Numbered from the stretch's first letter, positions 8,420-17,836 are shown. The stretch is 64,000 nt of DNA from Proteus sp. FME41 (GCF_014897315.1 NZ_JABUYL010000002.1:186001-250000); one strand, 5' to 3'. The notes: generated by a model not told the origin, from the sequence alone. Numbers and translations are program-made.

Positions 8420-8659
8420 TTAATGGCGGCAAATCTTATTTTCACTTGTTGTAAATCCCCCCTCAGCAGGAATAAATTTACCTTTCCTTTCTAAGAAATC
8501 AACTAATTCAGTCGCTGTCATATTTTCAGCTGAGCAAGTATGAAAATGTGAGTCATTACCAAATTTTTGATGAATAGCATCAATAAGTGATGCCTTAGTA
8601 AATGCAGTATCTGAAGAAAGGATCATTTCTAAAACTTCATGGCCATGAATCGATGACAT
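8420..8659 (-). CDS. yecH: YecH-family putative metal-binding protein
   Basis: 79 residues. It matches the YecH/DUF2492 family: HGHEVLEMIL near the start, then FGNDSHFHTCSAENMTATELVDFL and a C-terminal C-R-H. The conserved His and Cys residues suggest metal or cofactor binding; the biochemical role is unknown. The start is supported by AGGGG seven bases upstream. A near-perfect NsrR-like palindrome lies 21 bases before the start codon, suggesting induction by nitric oxide along with the nearby ygbA. Confidence 0.8.
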   Translation of the reverse strand: MSSIHGHEVLEMILSSDTAFTKASLIDAIHQKFGNDSHFHTCSAENMTATELVDFLERKGKFIPAEGGFTTSENKICRH

Positions 8660-8679
8660 TTTGAGCCCCTAAAAAATAA

Positions 8680-8702
8680 AAGATACATTAATTATGCATC
8701 TT
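8680..8702 (-). promoter_or_regulatory. Candidate NsrR operator upstream of yecH
   Basis: AAGATACATTA, one base, TTATGCATCTT on the plus strand: an 11-1-11 inverted repeat with 9 of 11 symmetric positions and the AAGATGCAT core of NsrR sites. A further half-site (AAAGATGCCTCC on the minus strand) lies at about 8708-8719. Confidence 0.6.
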
Positions 8703-8731
8703 TATAAGGAGGCATCTTTGTTTTTAATCAT

Positions 8732-8760
8732 AAAAAGCGATGACATTTATCATCGCTTTA
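8732..8760 (-). terminator. Terminator of ydcH
   Basis: On the minus strand AAAGCGATG and CATCGCTTT form a nine-pair stem followed by TT, just past the ydcH stop codon. Confidence 0.75.
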
Positions 8761-8776
8761 AAAAGATAGCTATTTT

Positions 8777-8986
8777 TTAACTTCGTTGAAGTATTTTTTG
8801 CATTTCATCTTTAAGATGAAGTTTTTCTTTTTTTAGTTTGACCACTTCATCGTTATAGCCTGCTCCATTAGGGCCTTCTAATTTCGCAATTTCTTGATTA
8901 AGTCGATGATGCTTATCGTAGAGTGCTTGAAAACGAGGATCACTGTTTCTTAGTTGAGAAACAAGGGATTGTTGATCTGAGAACAT
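8777..8986 (-). CDS. ydcH: YdcH family small helical protein (DUF465)
   Basis: 69 residues, rich in Lys/Leu/Glu, predicted to be a single helical hairpin: SQLRNSDPRFQALYDKHHRLNQEIAKLE, a short loop with PNGAGYNDEV, then LKKEKLHLKDEMQKIL. This matches the YdcH/DUF465 family, whose role is unknown. AGGAGG lies seven bases before the ATG. Monocistronic, with a clear terminator. Confidence 0.85.
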   Translation of the reverse strand: MFSDQQSLVSQLRNSDPRFQALYDKHHRLNQEIAKLEGPNGAGYNDEVVKLKKEKLHLKDEMQKILQRS

Positions 8987-9250
8987 ATAACCTCCTATGA
9001 AAAGAAATTGGGTCTCTATTTCAGTATAATCATAGATAGCTTATCTGCACGGTGATGTATCACAAATTTACATTTCATGAAAAAACGTGATTTTTCTTTT
9101 TAAAACATTCAGAATTATCCACTCATAGTGCTATTTACTAAGATGTTAGCATTCAGACACTAAAAATATTAGTATTCAGATAACGAGCAATAAAAATATC
9201 TGGCTAATTTTGTTAACGGCGAAGTGTTCGCTGTAAAAATGGAGAGAGTG

Positions 9251-9730
9251 ATGAACAAAGTAATATTATCTTTAGTAGCAGCAATGTCTTTATCTGCATG
9301 TGCACAAGCTACCGACAGTTTAGATAAAGTTGCACCTTATCCTAAGGCTCAAGAAAATCAAGTTCGTCATGTAATCGAGTTAGAGAAAAAAGATAATGAA
9401 AGCAATTACCAAGTTGAATTAATTATTGGTAAAGAACTTAAAGTAGATTGTAACCGCCAGTGGTTTGGTGCAGATCTTGATGAAAAGAATTTAGAAGGTT
9501 GGGGTTATAACTATTATGTTGTTGGTGATTTAAATGGCCCAATGTCAACAATGATGGGTTGTGCTGATAATACGAAAAAAGACGCCTTTGTTCAGGCAAA
9601 TATAGGGGCAGATGCCTTCATTCGTTATAACAGCAAATTACCTATTGTTGTTTATGCACCAAAAGATGTTGATGTGAAATACCGTATTTGGTCTGCGGCT
9701 GATACTGTTCAAGATTCAGTTAAAAAATAA
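9251..9730 (+). CDS. eco: Ecotin, periplasmic serine protease inhibitor
   Basis: 159 residues from the ATG at 9251, which is preceded by GGAGAGAG; an upstream in-frame ATG at 9224 lacks a ribosome site. Signal peptide of about 21 residues ending ACAQA. The mature part has the ecotin landmarks: KVAPYPKA, the substrate loop STMMGC with Met at the P1 position, and the second binding region VVYAPKDVDVKYRIW. Two cysteines should form the family disulfide. Ecotin dimers inhibit trypsin, chymotrypsin and neutrophil elastase, which protects the cell from host proteases. Single gene. Confidence 0.95.
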   Translation: MNKVILSLVAAMSLSACAQATDSLDKVAPYPKAQENQVRHVIELEKKDNESNYQVELIIGKELKVDCNRQWFGADLDEKNLEGWGYNYYVVGDLNGPMSTMMGCADNTKKDAFVQANIGADAFIRYNSKLPIVVYAPKDVDVKYRIWSAADTVQDSVKK

Positions 9731-9799
9731 CAATTGGGATATTCAGTGAACTAAAATACGTGTTTTAGGTTTATTGATATCCAGTAAGTTTGATACATT

Positions 9800-9837
9800 A
9801 AAAAAGCCCTTTATTATTGATACAAAGGGCTTTTTTT
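9800..9837. terminator. Bidirectional terminator between eco and the usp gene
   Basis: AAAAAAGCCCTTT pairs with AAAGGGCTTTTTT across a 10-base loop. It serves both convergent genes. Confidence 0.85.
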
Positions 9838-9854
9838 ATTCGTTAAGGTAAGAA

Positions 9855-10292
9855 TTAACGTATAACTAAAACTGACATTTTTGCATGACGCACAATGGAT
9901 GATGCTGTTGAACCTAATAAGTAAGATGAAACATTAGGACGATGTGAAGCAATTGCAATTAAATCAGCATCAATATGACGTGCATATTCTAAAATTTCAT
10001 CTTTTGCATTACCTACGCCTACATTACACACAATTTGCTCATCAGGAATTTTTGCATCTTTAATCATGTCTTGTAGTGCAATAAAAGCCAGGCGTGTACG
10101 TTCTGCTGAATCTTTGAATTTTTCAGGAATAGCAGCAAATTCGATACCAAAGAAAAGTTCAGCATTAGGAATAACGGTGAGGAAGTGGATCTCAGGTTTG
10201 CCCACCTTTGCAATTTGTTCAATGTGAGCGATCAGTTCCTGCGAAAGTTCATCTTCTAAAATATCAATGGGAACTAGAATTTTCTTATACAT
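9855..10292 (-). CDS. Universal stress protein, UspF/UspG type
   Basis: 145 residues from the ATG at 10292 (MYKKILVPIDI), which has TGAGG seven bases upstream; a start four codons earlier lacks one. It has the Usp alpha/beta fold with the ATP-binding signature near the C-terminus: ASHRPNVSSYLLGSTASSIVRHAKMSVLVIR fits the G-x2-G-x9-G-[ST] pattern in modified form. UspF/G-type proteins bind nucleotides and are induced by stress and stationary phase. The exact paralogue is uncertain. Confidence 0.85.
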   Translation of the reverse strand: MYKKILVPIDILEDELSQELIAHIEQIAKVGKPEIHFLTVIPNAELFFGIEFAAIPEKFKDSAERTRLAFIALQDMIKDAKIPDEQIVCNVGVGNAKDEILEYARHIDADLIAIASHRPNVSSYLLGSTASSIVRHAKMSVLVIR

Positions 10293-10560
10293 TACAAACC
10301 TCACTTAGCGTTAGTTTAAAATATTTACTATTATCGCCTAACAGTAAAAAATAGCTGTGATCTGTGTTTTAAATAAGAGTGAGAATGATTATTTACTGCC
10401 TTGCATGATTAATCATAAAAAAGTAAAAACGTACTGAAACAATATTATAAATATAATAAAAATAAGTTATACACCTTAACTTATTGACAGAAAAGCGATA
10501 AATATCTTTATTATTAAAAATAGATTTCTTTAAATGTGATTAAAAGTAGAAAATGCATAA

Positions 10561-10579
10561 AAGAATGATTATCAATTAT
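10561..10579. promoter_or_regulatory. Candidate Fur box
   Basis: AAGAATGATTATCAATTAT matches 13 of 19 positions of the Fur consensus, including an unbroken core AATGATTATCA. It lies about 190-270 bp before the transporter start, depending on which start is used. Confidence 0.45.
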
Positions 10580-10659
10580 ATTATTGTTCTGTATCTATAA
10601 GATTTTATTGATAAAAATAAGAGACATAAAGCGTTAGTTATGGCATATTAATAGACAAT

Positions 10660-10727
10660 GACATCTCAATAATGATGTCTGGACAGCAATCTTAGTCCCT
10701 AAACTGGATTGTTATTCAGAGTCGTCC
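10660..10727 (+). other. Potential structured 5' leader of the CDF transporter
   Basis: GACATC pairs with GATGTC (10660-10679). GGAC (10681-10684) pairs with GTCC (10724-10727) and encloses CAATC/GATTG with a further TAGT-type inner stem and a CCCTAA loop. No known metal riboswitch signature was recognised. Confidence 0.3.
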
Positions 10728-10829
10728 TTTATCCTCACCAATGAGTTATGGAACCTGAAATAACCTATGGAACTCTATTTATCTATTATAACTAGAGTAG
10801 GCTATTTAAAACCAAATAAGATTATTATT

Positions 10830-11747
10830 ATGACACATAATCACATTGATGATATTGAGTTGGATCTGACTGATAATATACAGTTAGAAAAGTTTAAAGC
10901 AGCTAAAAAAAGTACGCTTGTGAGTGTTTTTGTGAATATCGTTTTATCTATTTGGCAAATTACTGTGGGCTTTTTTTCGCATTCTCAAGGTTTAATTGCT
11001 GATGGTATTCACTCACTTTCTGATTTGATTGCTGACTTTGTTGTCTTAATTGCGAATAAAGGTAGCCAGAAACGACCGGATGCCGATCACCCTTATGGTC
11101 ATTTTCGTTATGAAAATGCAGCATCACTTATCTTGGGCACTATTTTATTAATTGTTGGCTTAGGAATGGTGGTTTCTGCCATACATAAAATAGTAGAACC
11201 CTCCACTATTCCTGAAGTCCATAGCATTGCTTTGTATGTTGCTTTATTAGCACTTGCCGCTAAAGAAGGGCTATTTCGTTATATGCTTGGTGTGGCGAAA
11301 AAAGTGGACTCTAATATGTTAGTCGCTAATGCTTGGCATGCGCGCTCTGATGCTGCGTCTTCACTGGTTGTGGCAATTGGTATTATCGGAAGCCTAGCCG
11401 GATTTAAATTCTTTGACCCTCTTGCTGCGTTAATCGTGGGCTTATTTGTAGGTCGTATGGGATGGCGTTTTACATATCAAGCCCTACAAGATTTGATGGA
11501 CAGAGGGGCGGATGAAGATACACTTGAAGAAATTAAACAATGCTTGATTTCAACCCCTGGTGTACAAGGTGTTCATGATTTAAAAACCCGTCGTGCTGGT
11601 GATTATTTATTAGTAGATGTGCATCTTGAAATAAAAGGGGAACTCACTGTTAATGAAAGTCATGCGATTGTAGTCAGTGCGCGTAATCATGTTTTACAAC
11701 ACAATAAACAGATATTAAGTGTGATGGCACACGTTGATCCTGCATAA
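10830..11747 (+). CDS. Cation diffusion facilitator family metal efflux transporter
   Basis: 305 residues from the ATG at 10830 (MTHNHIDD); a longer frame opens at 10767, and neither start has a strong ribosome site. It has six predicted transmembrane segments and the two metal-site motifs of CDF antiporters: DGIHSLSDLIAD in TM2 and HARSDAASS in TM5 (the D/D and H/D pairs of the Zn/Fe/Cd-type sites), followed by a cytoplasmic C-terminal ferredoxin-like domain (GVQGVHDLKTRRAGDYLLVDVHLEI). It exports divalent metal in exchange for protons. The His at the N-terminus may help bind metal. It is not the close E. coli FieF orthologue; the metal is uncertain, though a Fur-like box upstream hints at iron. 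Confidence 0.85.
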   Translation: MTHNHIDDIELDLTDNIQLEKFKAAKKSTLVSVFVNIVLSIWQITVGFFSHSQGLIADGIHSLSDLIADFVVLIANKGSQKRPDADHPYGHFRYENAASLILGTILLIVGLGMVVSAIHKIVEPSTIPEVHSIALYVALLALAAKEGLFRYMLGVAKKVDSNMLVANAWHARSDAASSLVVAIGIIGSLAGFKFFDPLAALIVGLFVGRMGWRFTYQALQDLMDRGADEDTLEEIKQCLISTPGVQGVHDLKTRRAGDYLLVDVHLEIKGELTVNESHAIVVSARNHVLQHNKQILSVMAHVDPA

Positions 11748-11770
11748 ATCATATTGTGTATTTATTAACG

Positions 11771-11806
11771 AAAAAAGGTAATGATAGATTTTCATTACCT
11801 TTTTTA
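11771..11806. terminator. Bidirectional terminator between the CDF gene and ghrB
   Basis: AAAAAAGGTAATGA pairs with TTCATTACCTTTTTT across a short loop, with T runs on both strands. Confidence 0.85.
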
Positions 11807-11832
11807 TGTTCGGCACTGATTCAATTATTATT

Positions 11833-12792
11833 TTAAAAATTAACACAGTTTTCTTTTACGTTATCACTCAATGCAGCAATCAAATTATCTACTGCACACT
11901 CAGCCATGGCGTAGCGAGTCTCTTTTGTTGCAGAACCGATATGTGGAACAGCAACAACATTTTTCATGTTTAACAATGGTGATGATGCGGGTAGTGGCTC
12001 TTCTTCAAAAACATCAAGCCCAGCCCCTGCGATCTCTTTTTGTTCTAGTGCATTAATCAGTGCCATTTCATCAACCACAGCCCCACGACCAGCGTTAATT
12101 AAATAAGCTTCAGGTTTCATCATTGAAAACTGTTTTTGACTGATTAAATGGTGAGTTTTTGGCGTTAAAGGCAGCGTGATACAAACAAAATCAGATTGCT
12201 GTAATAGCGTATTTAAATCACAATATTGAGCATTAAAGCGAACATTCACATCACTATACTCGGTGCGTGAGTGATAAAGAATATTCATGTTAAAACCGAA
12301 ATGTGCACGCTGTGCTAAGGCTTTACCAATTCGGCCCATGCCAATAATACCCATGGTTTTATGATGAACATCAGTGCCATACCAATCAGATGTGATACCT
12401 TTAACCCATAAGCCTTGTTTAATATTATCGGCCAATTCAGGAATACGTCTCGAAACGGCAAGTACTAATGCCATCATGGTGTCAGCAACGGTGTCTGTTA
12501 ATACCGTTGGTGTATGCATTAGCTTAATATTGCGTTGAGTAAGGACACTAACATCGACATTATCATAGCCAACAGAAACCGTTGAAACGACTTTTAAATG
12601 AGGCGCTTGGTTAATAAAGTTTTCATCAATATTACCACCAGCACCTAGTAATCCAGAAGCATTGGCAAGTGCTGAACGAAAGTCATTAGAGTCTAAAGAA
12701 AGTGTTTTAAAGTGCTTGATATCAGCAAAATCAGATAGTTTTTTGTACAGTATTTCGGGAAGATCTTGGTAGAGCAAGACAGTCGGTTTCAT
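11833..12792 (-). CDS. ghrB: Glyoxylate/hydroxypyruvate reductase B
   Basis: 319 residues from the ATG at 12792, with GGAGA upstream; the frame stays open for 22 more codons, but these are part of a repeated DNA element. It is close to E. coli GhrB throughout: TSVGYDN-type region [27 protein letters not shown], the NAD(P)-binding [29 protein letters not shown] with the catalytic Arg, and the catalytic His in [13 protein letters not shown]. It reduces glyoxylate to glycolate and hydroxypyruvate to glycerate with NADPH. Single gene. Its promoter must lie within or beyond the repeat element at 12807-13000. Confidence 0.93.
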   Translation of the reverse strand: MKPTVLLYQDLPEILYKKLSDFADIKHFKTLSLDSNDFRSALANASGLLGAGGNIDENFINQAPHLKVVSTVSVGYDNVDVSVLTQRNIKLMHTPTVLTDTVADTMMALVLAVSRRIPELADNIKQGLWVKGITSDWYGTDVHHKTMGIIGMGRIGKALAQRAHFGFNMNILYHSRTEYSDVNVRFNAQYCDLNTLLQQSDFVCITLPLTPKTHHLISQKQFSMMKPEAYLINAGRGAVVDEMALINALEQKEIAGAGLDVFEEEPLPASSPLLNMKNVVAVPHIGSATKETRYAMAECAVDNLIAALSDNVKENCVNF

Positions 12793-12806
12793 TATGTTCT
12801 CCATTC

Positions 12807-12998
12807 GATACTCGTCATACTTCAAGCCACAGCGTTGTTGGCTACGTTCATTCTGCATTAGTCACATACTTTGATACTCGTCATACTTCAAGCCACAGCG
12901 TTGTTGGCTACGTTCATTCGCACTAGTCACATACTATTGTATGCTCCTAGCGACTCATTCACTTGCCGCCTAGCTGTAACTTGAACTATTTAGAGTAT
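12807..12998. repeat. Intergenic repeat element with tandemly duplicated 66-bp end
   Basis: Two copies of a 66-bp unit starting GATACTCGTCATACTTCAAG lie head to tail at 12807-12872 and 12873-12938, differing at a few bases near their ends. The second copy continues through TGTATGCTCCTAGCGACTC to AACTTGAACTATTTAGAGTA. The outer ends (ACTCGTCATACTTCAAG and the reverse complement of CTTGAACTATTTAGAGT) are imperfect inverted repeats, and I recall similar dispersed elements in other Enterobacterales intergenic regions. A second TTTAGAGTAT copy lies near 13018. It sits directly before ghrB and may carry or displace its promoter. Confidence 0.65.
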
Positions 12999-13095
12999 TT
13001 ATACAACAAAGCATTTATTTAGAGTATCTATGCAATAAGGTATGATAAAACGTATTGAATGTCAGTTTTATCATGTCATTAACTGATTAATTGAG

Positions 13096-13111
13096 ATGTA
13101 ACCGTTTACTT
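13096..13111. promoter_or_regulatory. Candidate distal GalR operator
   Basis: ATGTAACCGTTTACTT is an imperfect match to the GalR/GalS operator, with the central GTAA.CG.TTAC symmetry. It is centred 131 bp before the perfect operator at 13227, comparable to the two-operator looping layout of the E. coli gal promoter. Confidence 0.55.
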
Positions 13112-13226
13112 TGAATGGATGTTGTTTTTAGTGATAAAAAGGTGGAGTGTATTACCTATTTTATTAACTTACTGTAATGCAGTTCTAAACTAAGGTTTTT
13201 ATAAAAATTAAATGTGTGCGAAAAGC

Positions 13227-13242
13227 GTGTAAACGTTTACAC
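13227..13242. promoter_or_regulatory. GalR operator of galETKM
   Basis: GTGTAAACGTTTACAC, a perfect 16-bp palindrome fitting the GalR consensus GTGNAANC-GNTTNCAC, 110 bp before galE. Confidence 0.85.
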
Positions 13243-13351
13243 TAAATGTCGGTTAGATCACGAAATGATTTTGTTGATCTTGCTAAACTCTGTGTCAGTA
13301 AACAGAAACCGTCTTGCGCTTTTCCGTTGAAATGAATCAAAAGAGGTGAAT

Positions 13352-14368
13352 GTGGAAATATTAGTGACAGGTGGTATGGGATATATCGGTAGTCATACTT
13401 GTGTGCAAATGATTGAAGCGGGTATGACCCCAATTATTTTAGATAATCTTAGTAATGCGAATGAAGAGGTGCTTAACCGTGTTGAAGCACTAACAGGTCA
13501 ACGCCCACTGTTTTATAACGGCGATATTCGTGATGACCAATTATTAGCATCAATCTTTAATAAACATACTATTCAATCTGTTATTCATTTTGCGGGATTG
13601 AAATCAGTGGGTGAATCAGTTCAAAAGCCGATTGAATATTATGATAACAATGTTAATGGCACCTTAGTCTTAGTACGTTGTATGCGTGATGCTGGCGTGA
13701 AAAGCCTTATTTTTAGCTCATCAGCAACGGTTTATGGTGATCCTCAATCTGTACCGATTACTGAAGATTCACCTGTAGGGGGCACAACAAACCCTTATGG
13801 TACAAGTAAATATATGGTTGAGCGCATTTTATCCGACTTATATGTTGCTGACGAAAGCTGGTCTATTAGTTTATTGCGTTACTTTAATCCAGTTGGCGCG
13901 CATCCATCAGGTACGATGGGTGAAGATCCGAAAGGTATTCCAAATAATTTAACACCGTATATTTCTCAAGTGGCGGTGGGACGTCGTGAACAAGTCGCTG
14001 TTTTTGGTGATGATTACCCAACAAAAGATGGCACCGGTGTTCGCGACTATATCCATGTTATGGATCTGGCTGATGGTCATATCGCCACATTAAATGCGTT
14101 AGGAAAAAAAGCGGGCCTACATATTTATAATTTAGGAACAGGTAATGGCACGAGTGTGATTGAAATGATTGAAGCATTTCGTAAAGCCAGTGGTAAACCT
14201 ATTCCTTATCAATTACAAGTTCGTCGTCCTGGTGATATTGCTGAATGTTGGTCAAGCCCTGCAAAAGCAGAGAAAGATCTACATTGGAAAGCTATCCGTT
14301 CCATTGATGATATGGCCGCTGATGCATGGCGTTGGCAGTTAAAAAACCCTAATGGTTATCTGAAATAA
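13352..14368 (+). CDS. galE: UDP-glucose 4-epimerase
   Basis: 338 residues from a GTG at 13352 (MEILVTGG), which gives the same N-terminal length as E. coli GalE and places AGAGG five bases upstream; a GTG at 13346 is also in frame but overlaps that ribosome site. It has the short-chain dehydrogenase fold with NAD-binding TGGMGYIGSHT, the catalytic Ser (FSSSATVYG) and YGTSK with the catalytic Tyr/Lys. It interconverts UDP-glucose and UDP-galactose in the Leloir pathway and supplies UDP-galactose for LPS and capsule. First gene of galETKM, behind two GalR-type operators. Confidence 0.95.
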   Translation: MEILVTGGMGYIGSHTCVQMIEAGMTPIILDNLSNANEEVLNRVEALTGQRPLFYNGDIRDDQLLASIFNKHTIQSVIHFAGLKSVGESVQKPIEYYDNNVNGTLVLVRCMRDAGVKSLIFSSSATVYGDPQSVPITEDSPVGGTTNPYGTSKYMVERILSDLYVADESWSISLLRYFNPVGAHPSGTMGEDPKGIPNNLTPYISQVAVGRREQVAVFGDDYPTKDGTGVRDYIHVMDLADGHIATLNALGKKAGLHIYNLGTGNGTSVIEMIEAFRKASGKPIPYQLQVRRPGDIAECWSSPAKAEKDLHWKAIRSIDDMAADAWRWQLKNPNGYLK

Positions 14369-14413
14369 GTTTTAACGTATTCAGATAATCTTGAATAAAT
14401 AAGAGAGAAGATT

Positions 14414-15469
14414 ATGTCAAAACTGATTTTTGATCCTGTTGAACATCCTCATCGTCGTTATAATCCGTTAACTGATCAGTGGATTTTAGTTTCACCCCAT
14501 CGGGCAAAACGACCTTGGAATGGCAAAGATGAAAAACCTCAGATTGCGACACTTCCCTCTTATGATCCTCACTGTTATTTATGTCCAAGTAATACGCGCG
14601 TTTCTGGTGATAAAAATCCAGATTACTCGGGGACTTATGTATTTAATAACGATCACTCTGCATTATTGCAAGATGAATATAATGTCGATCCTTCCTCAAA
14701 TCCTTTATTTCAAACTCAAGCAGTAAGAGGGATCAGTCGGGTTGTCTGTTTCTCACCTGATCATGGGAAAACAATTCCTGAATTATCTCTAAATAGCTTA
14801 CGTAAAATTGTCGATACTTGGGATAACCAAATAGAAGAACTCAGCAAAGAATATCTTTGGGTTCAAGTCTTTGAGAATAAAGGCGAAACCATGGGGTGCT
14901 CTCAGCCTCACCCTCATGGACAAATTTGGGCGAGTGATTTCTTACCTAATGAATTAGCGCGTAAAGAGATTCAATTAAAAACCTATTTTGAAAAATATGG
15001 ACGTAATTTATTAATTGATTATGCCGATGCTGAGTGCAAAGACGGAAGTCGCACCGTTGTTGAAACCGAGCATTGGTTAGCGGTTGTGCCTTATTGGGCT
15101 GCTTGGCCTTATGAAACGATGTTATTACCGAAAGCCCATATTCGTAGAATGAGTGAGTTAAATGGTGCGCAACGCGATGATCTTGCTATTGCAATGAAAA
15201 AATTAACAAGCCGTTATGATAATTTATTTCATTGTTCTTTCCCTTATTCAATGGGATGGCATTTTGCGCCTTCTTTTAAAGACAATCGAAATACTGATCA
15301 CTGGCAATTACATGCGCTTTATTATCCACCGTTATTACGCTCAGCCACTGTGCGTAAATTTATGGTGGGATATGAAATGCTGGCAGAATCACAAAGAGAT
15401 TTAACGCCAGAGCAAGCGGCAAATAATTTGCGTCAATCAAGCGATATTCATTACAAAGAGCAAAACTAA
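14414..15469 (+). CDS. galT: Galactose-1-phosphate uridylyltransferase
   Basis: 351 residues, close to E. coli GalT. It shows [25 protein letters not shown], the zinc ligands C-x2-C (CYLCPSN), and the active-site HPHGQIWAS motif with the uridylylated His. It transfers UMP from UDP-glucose to galactose-1-phosphate, giving glucose-1-phosphate and UDP-galactose. It lies 45 bp after galE with AAGAGAGAAG upstream, so it belongs to the operon. The family's second histidine triad region (HFAPSF) is present. Confidence 0.96.
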   Translation: MSKLIFDPVEHPHRRYNPLTDQWILVSPHRAKRPWNGKDEKPQIATLPSYDPHCYLCPSNTRVSGDKNPDYSGTYVFNNDHSALLQDEYNVDPSSNPLFQTQAVRGISRVVCFSPDHGKTIPELSLNSLRKIVDTWDNQIEELSKEYLWVQVFENKGETMGCSQPHPHGQIWASDFLPNELARKEIQLKTYFEKYGRNLLIDYADAECKDGSRTVVETEHWLAVVPYWAAWPYETMLLPKAHIRRMSELNGAQRDDLAIAMKKLTSRYDNLFHCSFPYSMGWHFAPSFKDNRNTDHWQLHALYYPPLLRSATVRKFMVGYEMLAESQRDLTPEQAANNLRQSSDIHYKEQN

Positions 15470-15601
15470 TTGTTTTCAATGCAGACAATGTATTTTAGTT
15501 AATCTGCTTTTTGCGTGCGAAATAAATTAAACCAGACATCTCATTATTTACATAGTGATGTGGTGAGATTTTATTACTTCATTTTAAGCTAAGGATTTAT
15601 T

Positions 15602-16762
15602 ATGCAGGCACTTATTAATAATGTGACTCGTTCATTTACATCTATTTTTGGTTACGCACCTACACATTTTATTCAAGCGCCAGGAAGGGTAAATCTTATT
15701 GGTGAACATACTGATTATAACGATGGTTTTGTTTTACCTTGTGCTATTAATTATCAAATGGTCGTCGCTGCAGCAAAACGAGAAGATAACATTATTCGAG
15801 TGATTGCAGTTGATTACCAAAATGAGGTTGATGAATTTAGCCTCGATAACACCATCGAATTTCTGCCAAATAAAATGTGGGCGAACTATGTTCGTGGTGT
15901 GATTCATTTTCTACAACAAGATAATTATTCTTTTCAGGGTGTGGATATCGCAATATCAGGGAATGTTCCACAAGGCGCAGGATTAAGTTCATCAGCCGCG
16001 CTTGAAGTTGCAATAGGGCAAACCATTAAAACACTATATCAGTTACCTATTGATCAAAAAGAGATCGCATTAAATGGGCAAAAAGCAGAAAACCAATTTG
16101 TTGGTTGTAACTGTGGCATTATGGATCAACTTATTTCGGCTTGTGGTGAAGAGGATCATGCACTCTTAATTGATTGTCGTTCATTAGAAACCTCTGCGGT
16201 GAGAATGCCTGAAAATATGGTTGTGATGATCATTAACTCTAATAAAAAACGGGGATTGGTTGATAGCGAATACAATACACGCCGCCAGCAATGTGAAGAG
16301 GCCGCAAAGATTTTAAATGTGACAGCATTAAGAGACGCTACATTAAACGATTTACACGACAAAAAAACATTAATGAGTGATGTCGTTTATCGTCGAGCAC
16401 GCCATGTGATCACAGAAAATAGCCGTACACTCGAAGCCGCAGAGGCATTACGCCGTGGCGATTTAACCACATTAAGCCAATTGATGATGCAATCCCATCA
16501 TTCAATGCGCGATGATTTTGAAATTACGGTTAAAGAGGTTGATTCATTGGTTGAAATTGTGAAATCAGTGATTGGTGAGCGTGGTGGTGTCAGAATGACG
16601 GGTGGTGGATTTGGCGGTTGTGTCGTAGCATTAGTCACACCTGATTTAGTGGATAACGTTGTAAACTCAGTTCAAGCACAGTATGAAGCTAAAACAGGAT
16701 TAAAAGAAACTATCTATGTCTGCTCTGCAAGCCAAGGAGCGGGCTATTCGGAGGCAAAATAA
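15602..16762 (+). CDS. galK: Galactokinase
   Basis: 386 residues, full length for GHMP-family galactokinase. Motifs: the substrate signature [22 protein letters not shown], the ATP loop [15 protein letters not shown], and the third GHMP motif [13 protein letters not shown]. It phosphorylates alpha-galactose at C1 with ATP. It starts 132 bp after galT; this gap holds a weak hairpin (ATCTCA...TGAGAT near 15536-15570) but no clear terminator, so it is probably still in the operon. The end overlaps galM by one base in ATAATGG, suggesting translational coupling. Confidence 0.96.
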   Translation: MQALINNVTRSFTSIFGYAPTHFIQAPGRVNLIGEHTDYNDGFVLPCAINYQMVVAAAKREDNIIRVIAVDYQNEVDEFSLDNTIEFLPNKMWANYVRGVIHFLQQDNYSFQGVDIAISGNVPQGAGLSSSAALEVAIGQTIKTLYQLPIDQKEIALNGQKAENQFVGCNCGIMDQLISACGEEDHALLIDCRSLETSAVRMPENMVVMIINSNKKRGLVDSEYNTRRQQCEEAAKILNVTALRDATLNDLHDKKTLMSDVVYRRARHVITENSRTLEAAEALRRGDLTTLSQLMMQSHHSMRDDFEITVKEVDSLVEIVKSVIGERGGVRMTGGGFGGCVVALVTPDLVDNVVNSVQAQYEAKTGLKETIYVCSASQGAGYSEAK

Positions 16763-17832
16763 TGGCGATTAATGAGCTTCGTTTTTTCGAGCCTGAACAA
16801 ATGACAGCACAACCTGCATCAGATGGAAAACCTGCACAAGTGGTTGTGCTTAAGAATCGTTTTGGTATGTCGATCTCTTTAATGGATATTGGTGCGACTT
16901 GGTTAACTTGTATTGTACCGGTTAATGGGTATCGCCGAGATGTGTTATTAGGATCTGCTGATATGAATGTCCATAAACAGCAAACTGCCTATTTTGGTGC
17001 CACGGTAGGACGTTTTGCCAATCGTATTGCGGGGGCAAAATTTGTATTAGAAGGGCATGAATACCCAATTAGTGCTAATGAAGGTAAAAATACCTTACAT
17101 GGCGGTAAACAAAACTTTAGCCATCGTCGCTGGGGTATCACGGCACAAACCGTTCAGTCGGTCACTTTTTCATTGATCTCAAATGATGGCGACCAAGGTT
17201 TTCCAGGGACGCTTAAAGCAAGTGTGACGTATACACTGACCGATAATAATGAGGTTCAGATTGATTATCATGCTATTAGCGATAAAACGACGCCATTAAG
17301 TTTGACTAATCACGCCTATTTTAATCTTGCAGGTGAACACACCGAGCGCACCGCCCTTGAACACTCTTTAAAAATTTGTGCAGCACACTATTTAAAAAAT
17401 GGGGAAGGGAATATTCCTACGGGTGAGTTTGCAAGTGTAGTCGGTACGGGGTTTGATTTTCGTAAATTAAAACGTATTGGTCTTGATTTTATGGCTGATG
17501 AGTGTCAAAAAGCGGCTAGTGGTTATGATCATGCGTTTGTTTTAGATAAAAAAGAGATTGAAGATAAAGCCCCTATTGCGACCGTTGTTGCACCGGAAGG
17601 CGAGCTTAAAATGGATGTCTTTACTACCATGCCTTCAGTTCAATTCTATACAGGTAACTTTTTAGACAGTACAAAAGGAAAAAGCCGTCGTTATGGTAAT
17701 TACTCAGGGTTAGCCTTAGAAACACAATATTTTCCAGATGGACCTAATCATCCAGAATGGCATGAAAATCAAGGTGTTTTGCCTGCTAACTCAGCTTGGA
17801 ATAGCCAAACTGTTTATAAGTTTTACTCGTAA
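16762..17832 (+). CDS. galM: Aldose 1-epimerase (galactose mutarotase)
   Basis: 356 residues of the GalM beta-sandwich family. Visible are GRFANRIAGAKF, NTLHGG, the catalytic His in LTNHAYFNLAGE and the catalytic-acid region LETQYFPDGPNHPEW. It interconverts alpha- and beta-galactose so that GalK receives its substrate. Its start codon overlaps the galK stop codon. It is the last gene of galETKM and is followed at once by a terminator hairpin. Confidence 0.95.
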   Translation: MAINELRFFEPEQMTAQPASDGKPAQVVVLKNRFGMSISLMDIGATWLTCIVPVNGYRRDVLLGSADMNVHKQQTAYFGATVGRFANRIAGAKFVLEGHEYPISANEGKNTLHGGKQNFSHRRWGITAQTVQSVTFSLISNDGDQGFPGTLKASVTYTLTDNNEVQIDYHAISDKTTPLSLTNHAYFNLAGEHTERTALEHSLKICAAHYLKNGEGNIPTGEFASVVGTGFDFRKLKRIGLDFMADECQKAASGYDHAFVLDKKEIEDKAPIATVVAPEGELKMDVFTTMPSVQFYTGNFLDSTKGKSRRYGNYSGLALETQYFPDGPNHPEWHENQGVLPANSAWNSQTVYKFYS

Positions 17833-17836
17833 CAAT

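Larger units (their letters stand above)
10293..10829. other. Regulatory region before the CDF transporter
   Basis: About 540 bp without a convincing gene. It contains a Fur-like site (10561-10579), a second weaker AATGATTAT motif near 10385, and a potentially structured leader at 10660-10727. An alternative start for the transporter lies at 10767. Confidence 0.5.

Noticed and set aside
10660-10829. yybP-ykoY or NiCo riboswitch upstream of the CDF gene
   Set aside because: The conserved core sequences of those riboswitches are not present.
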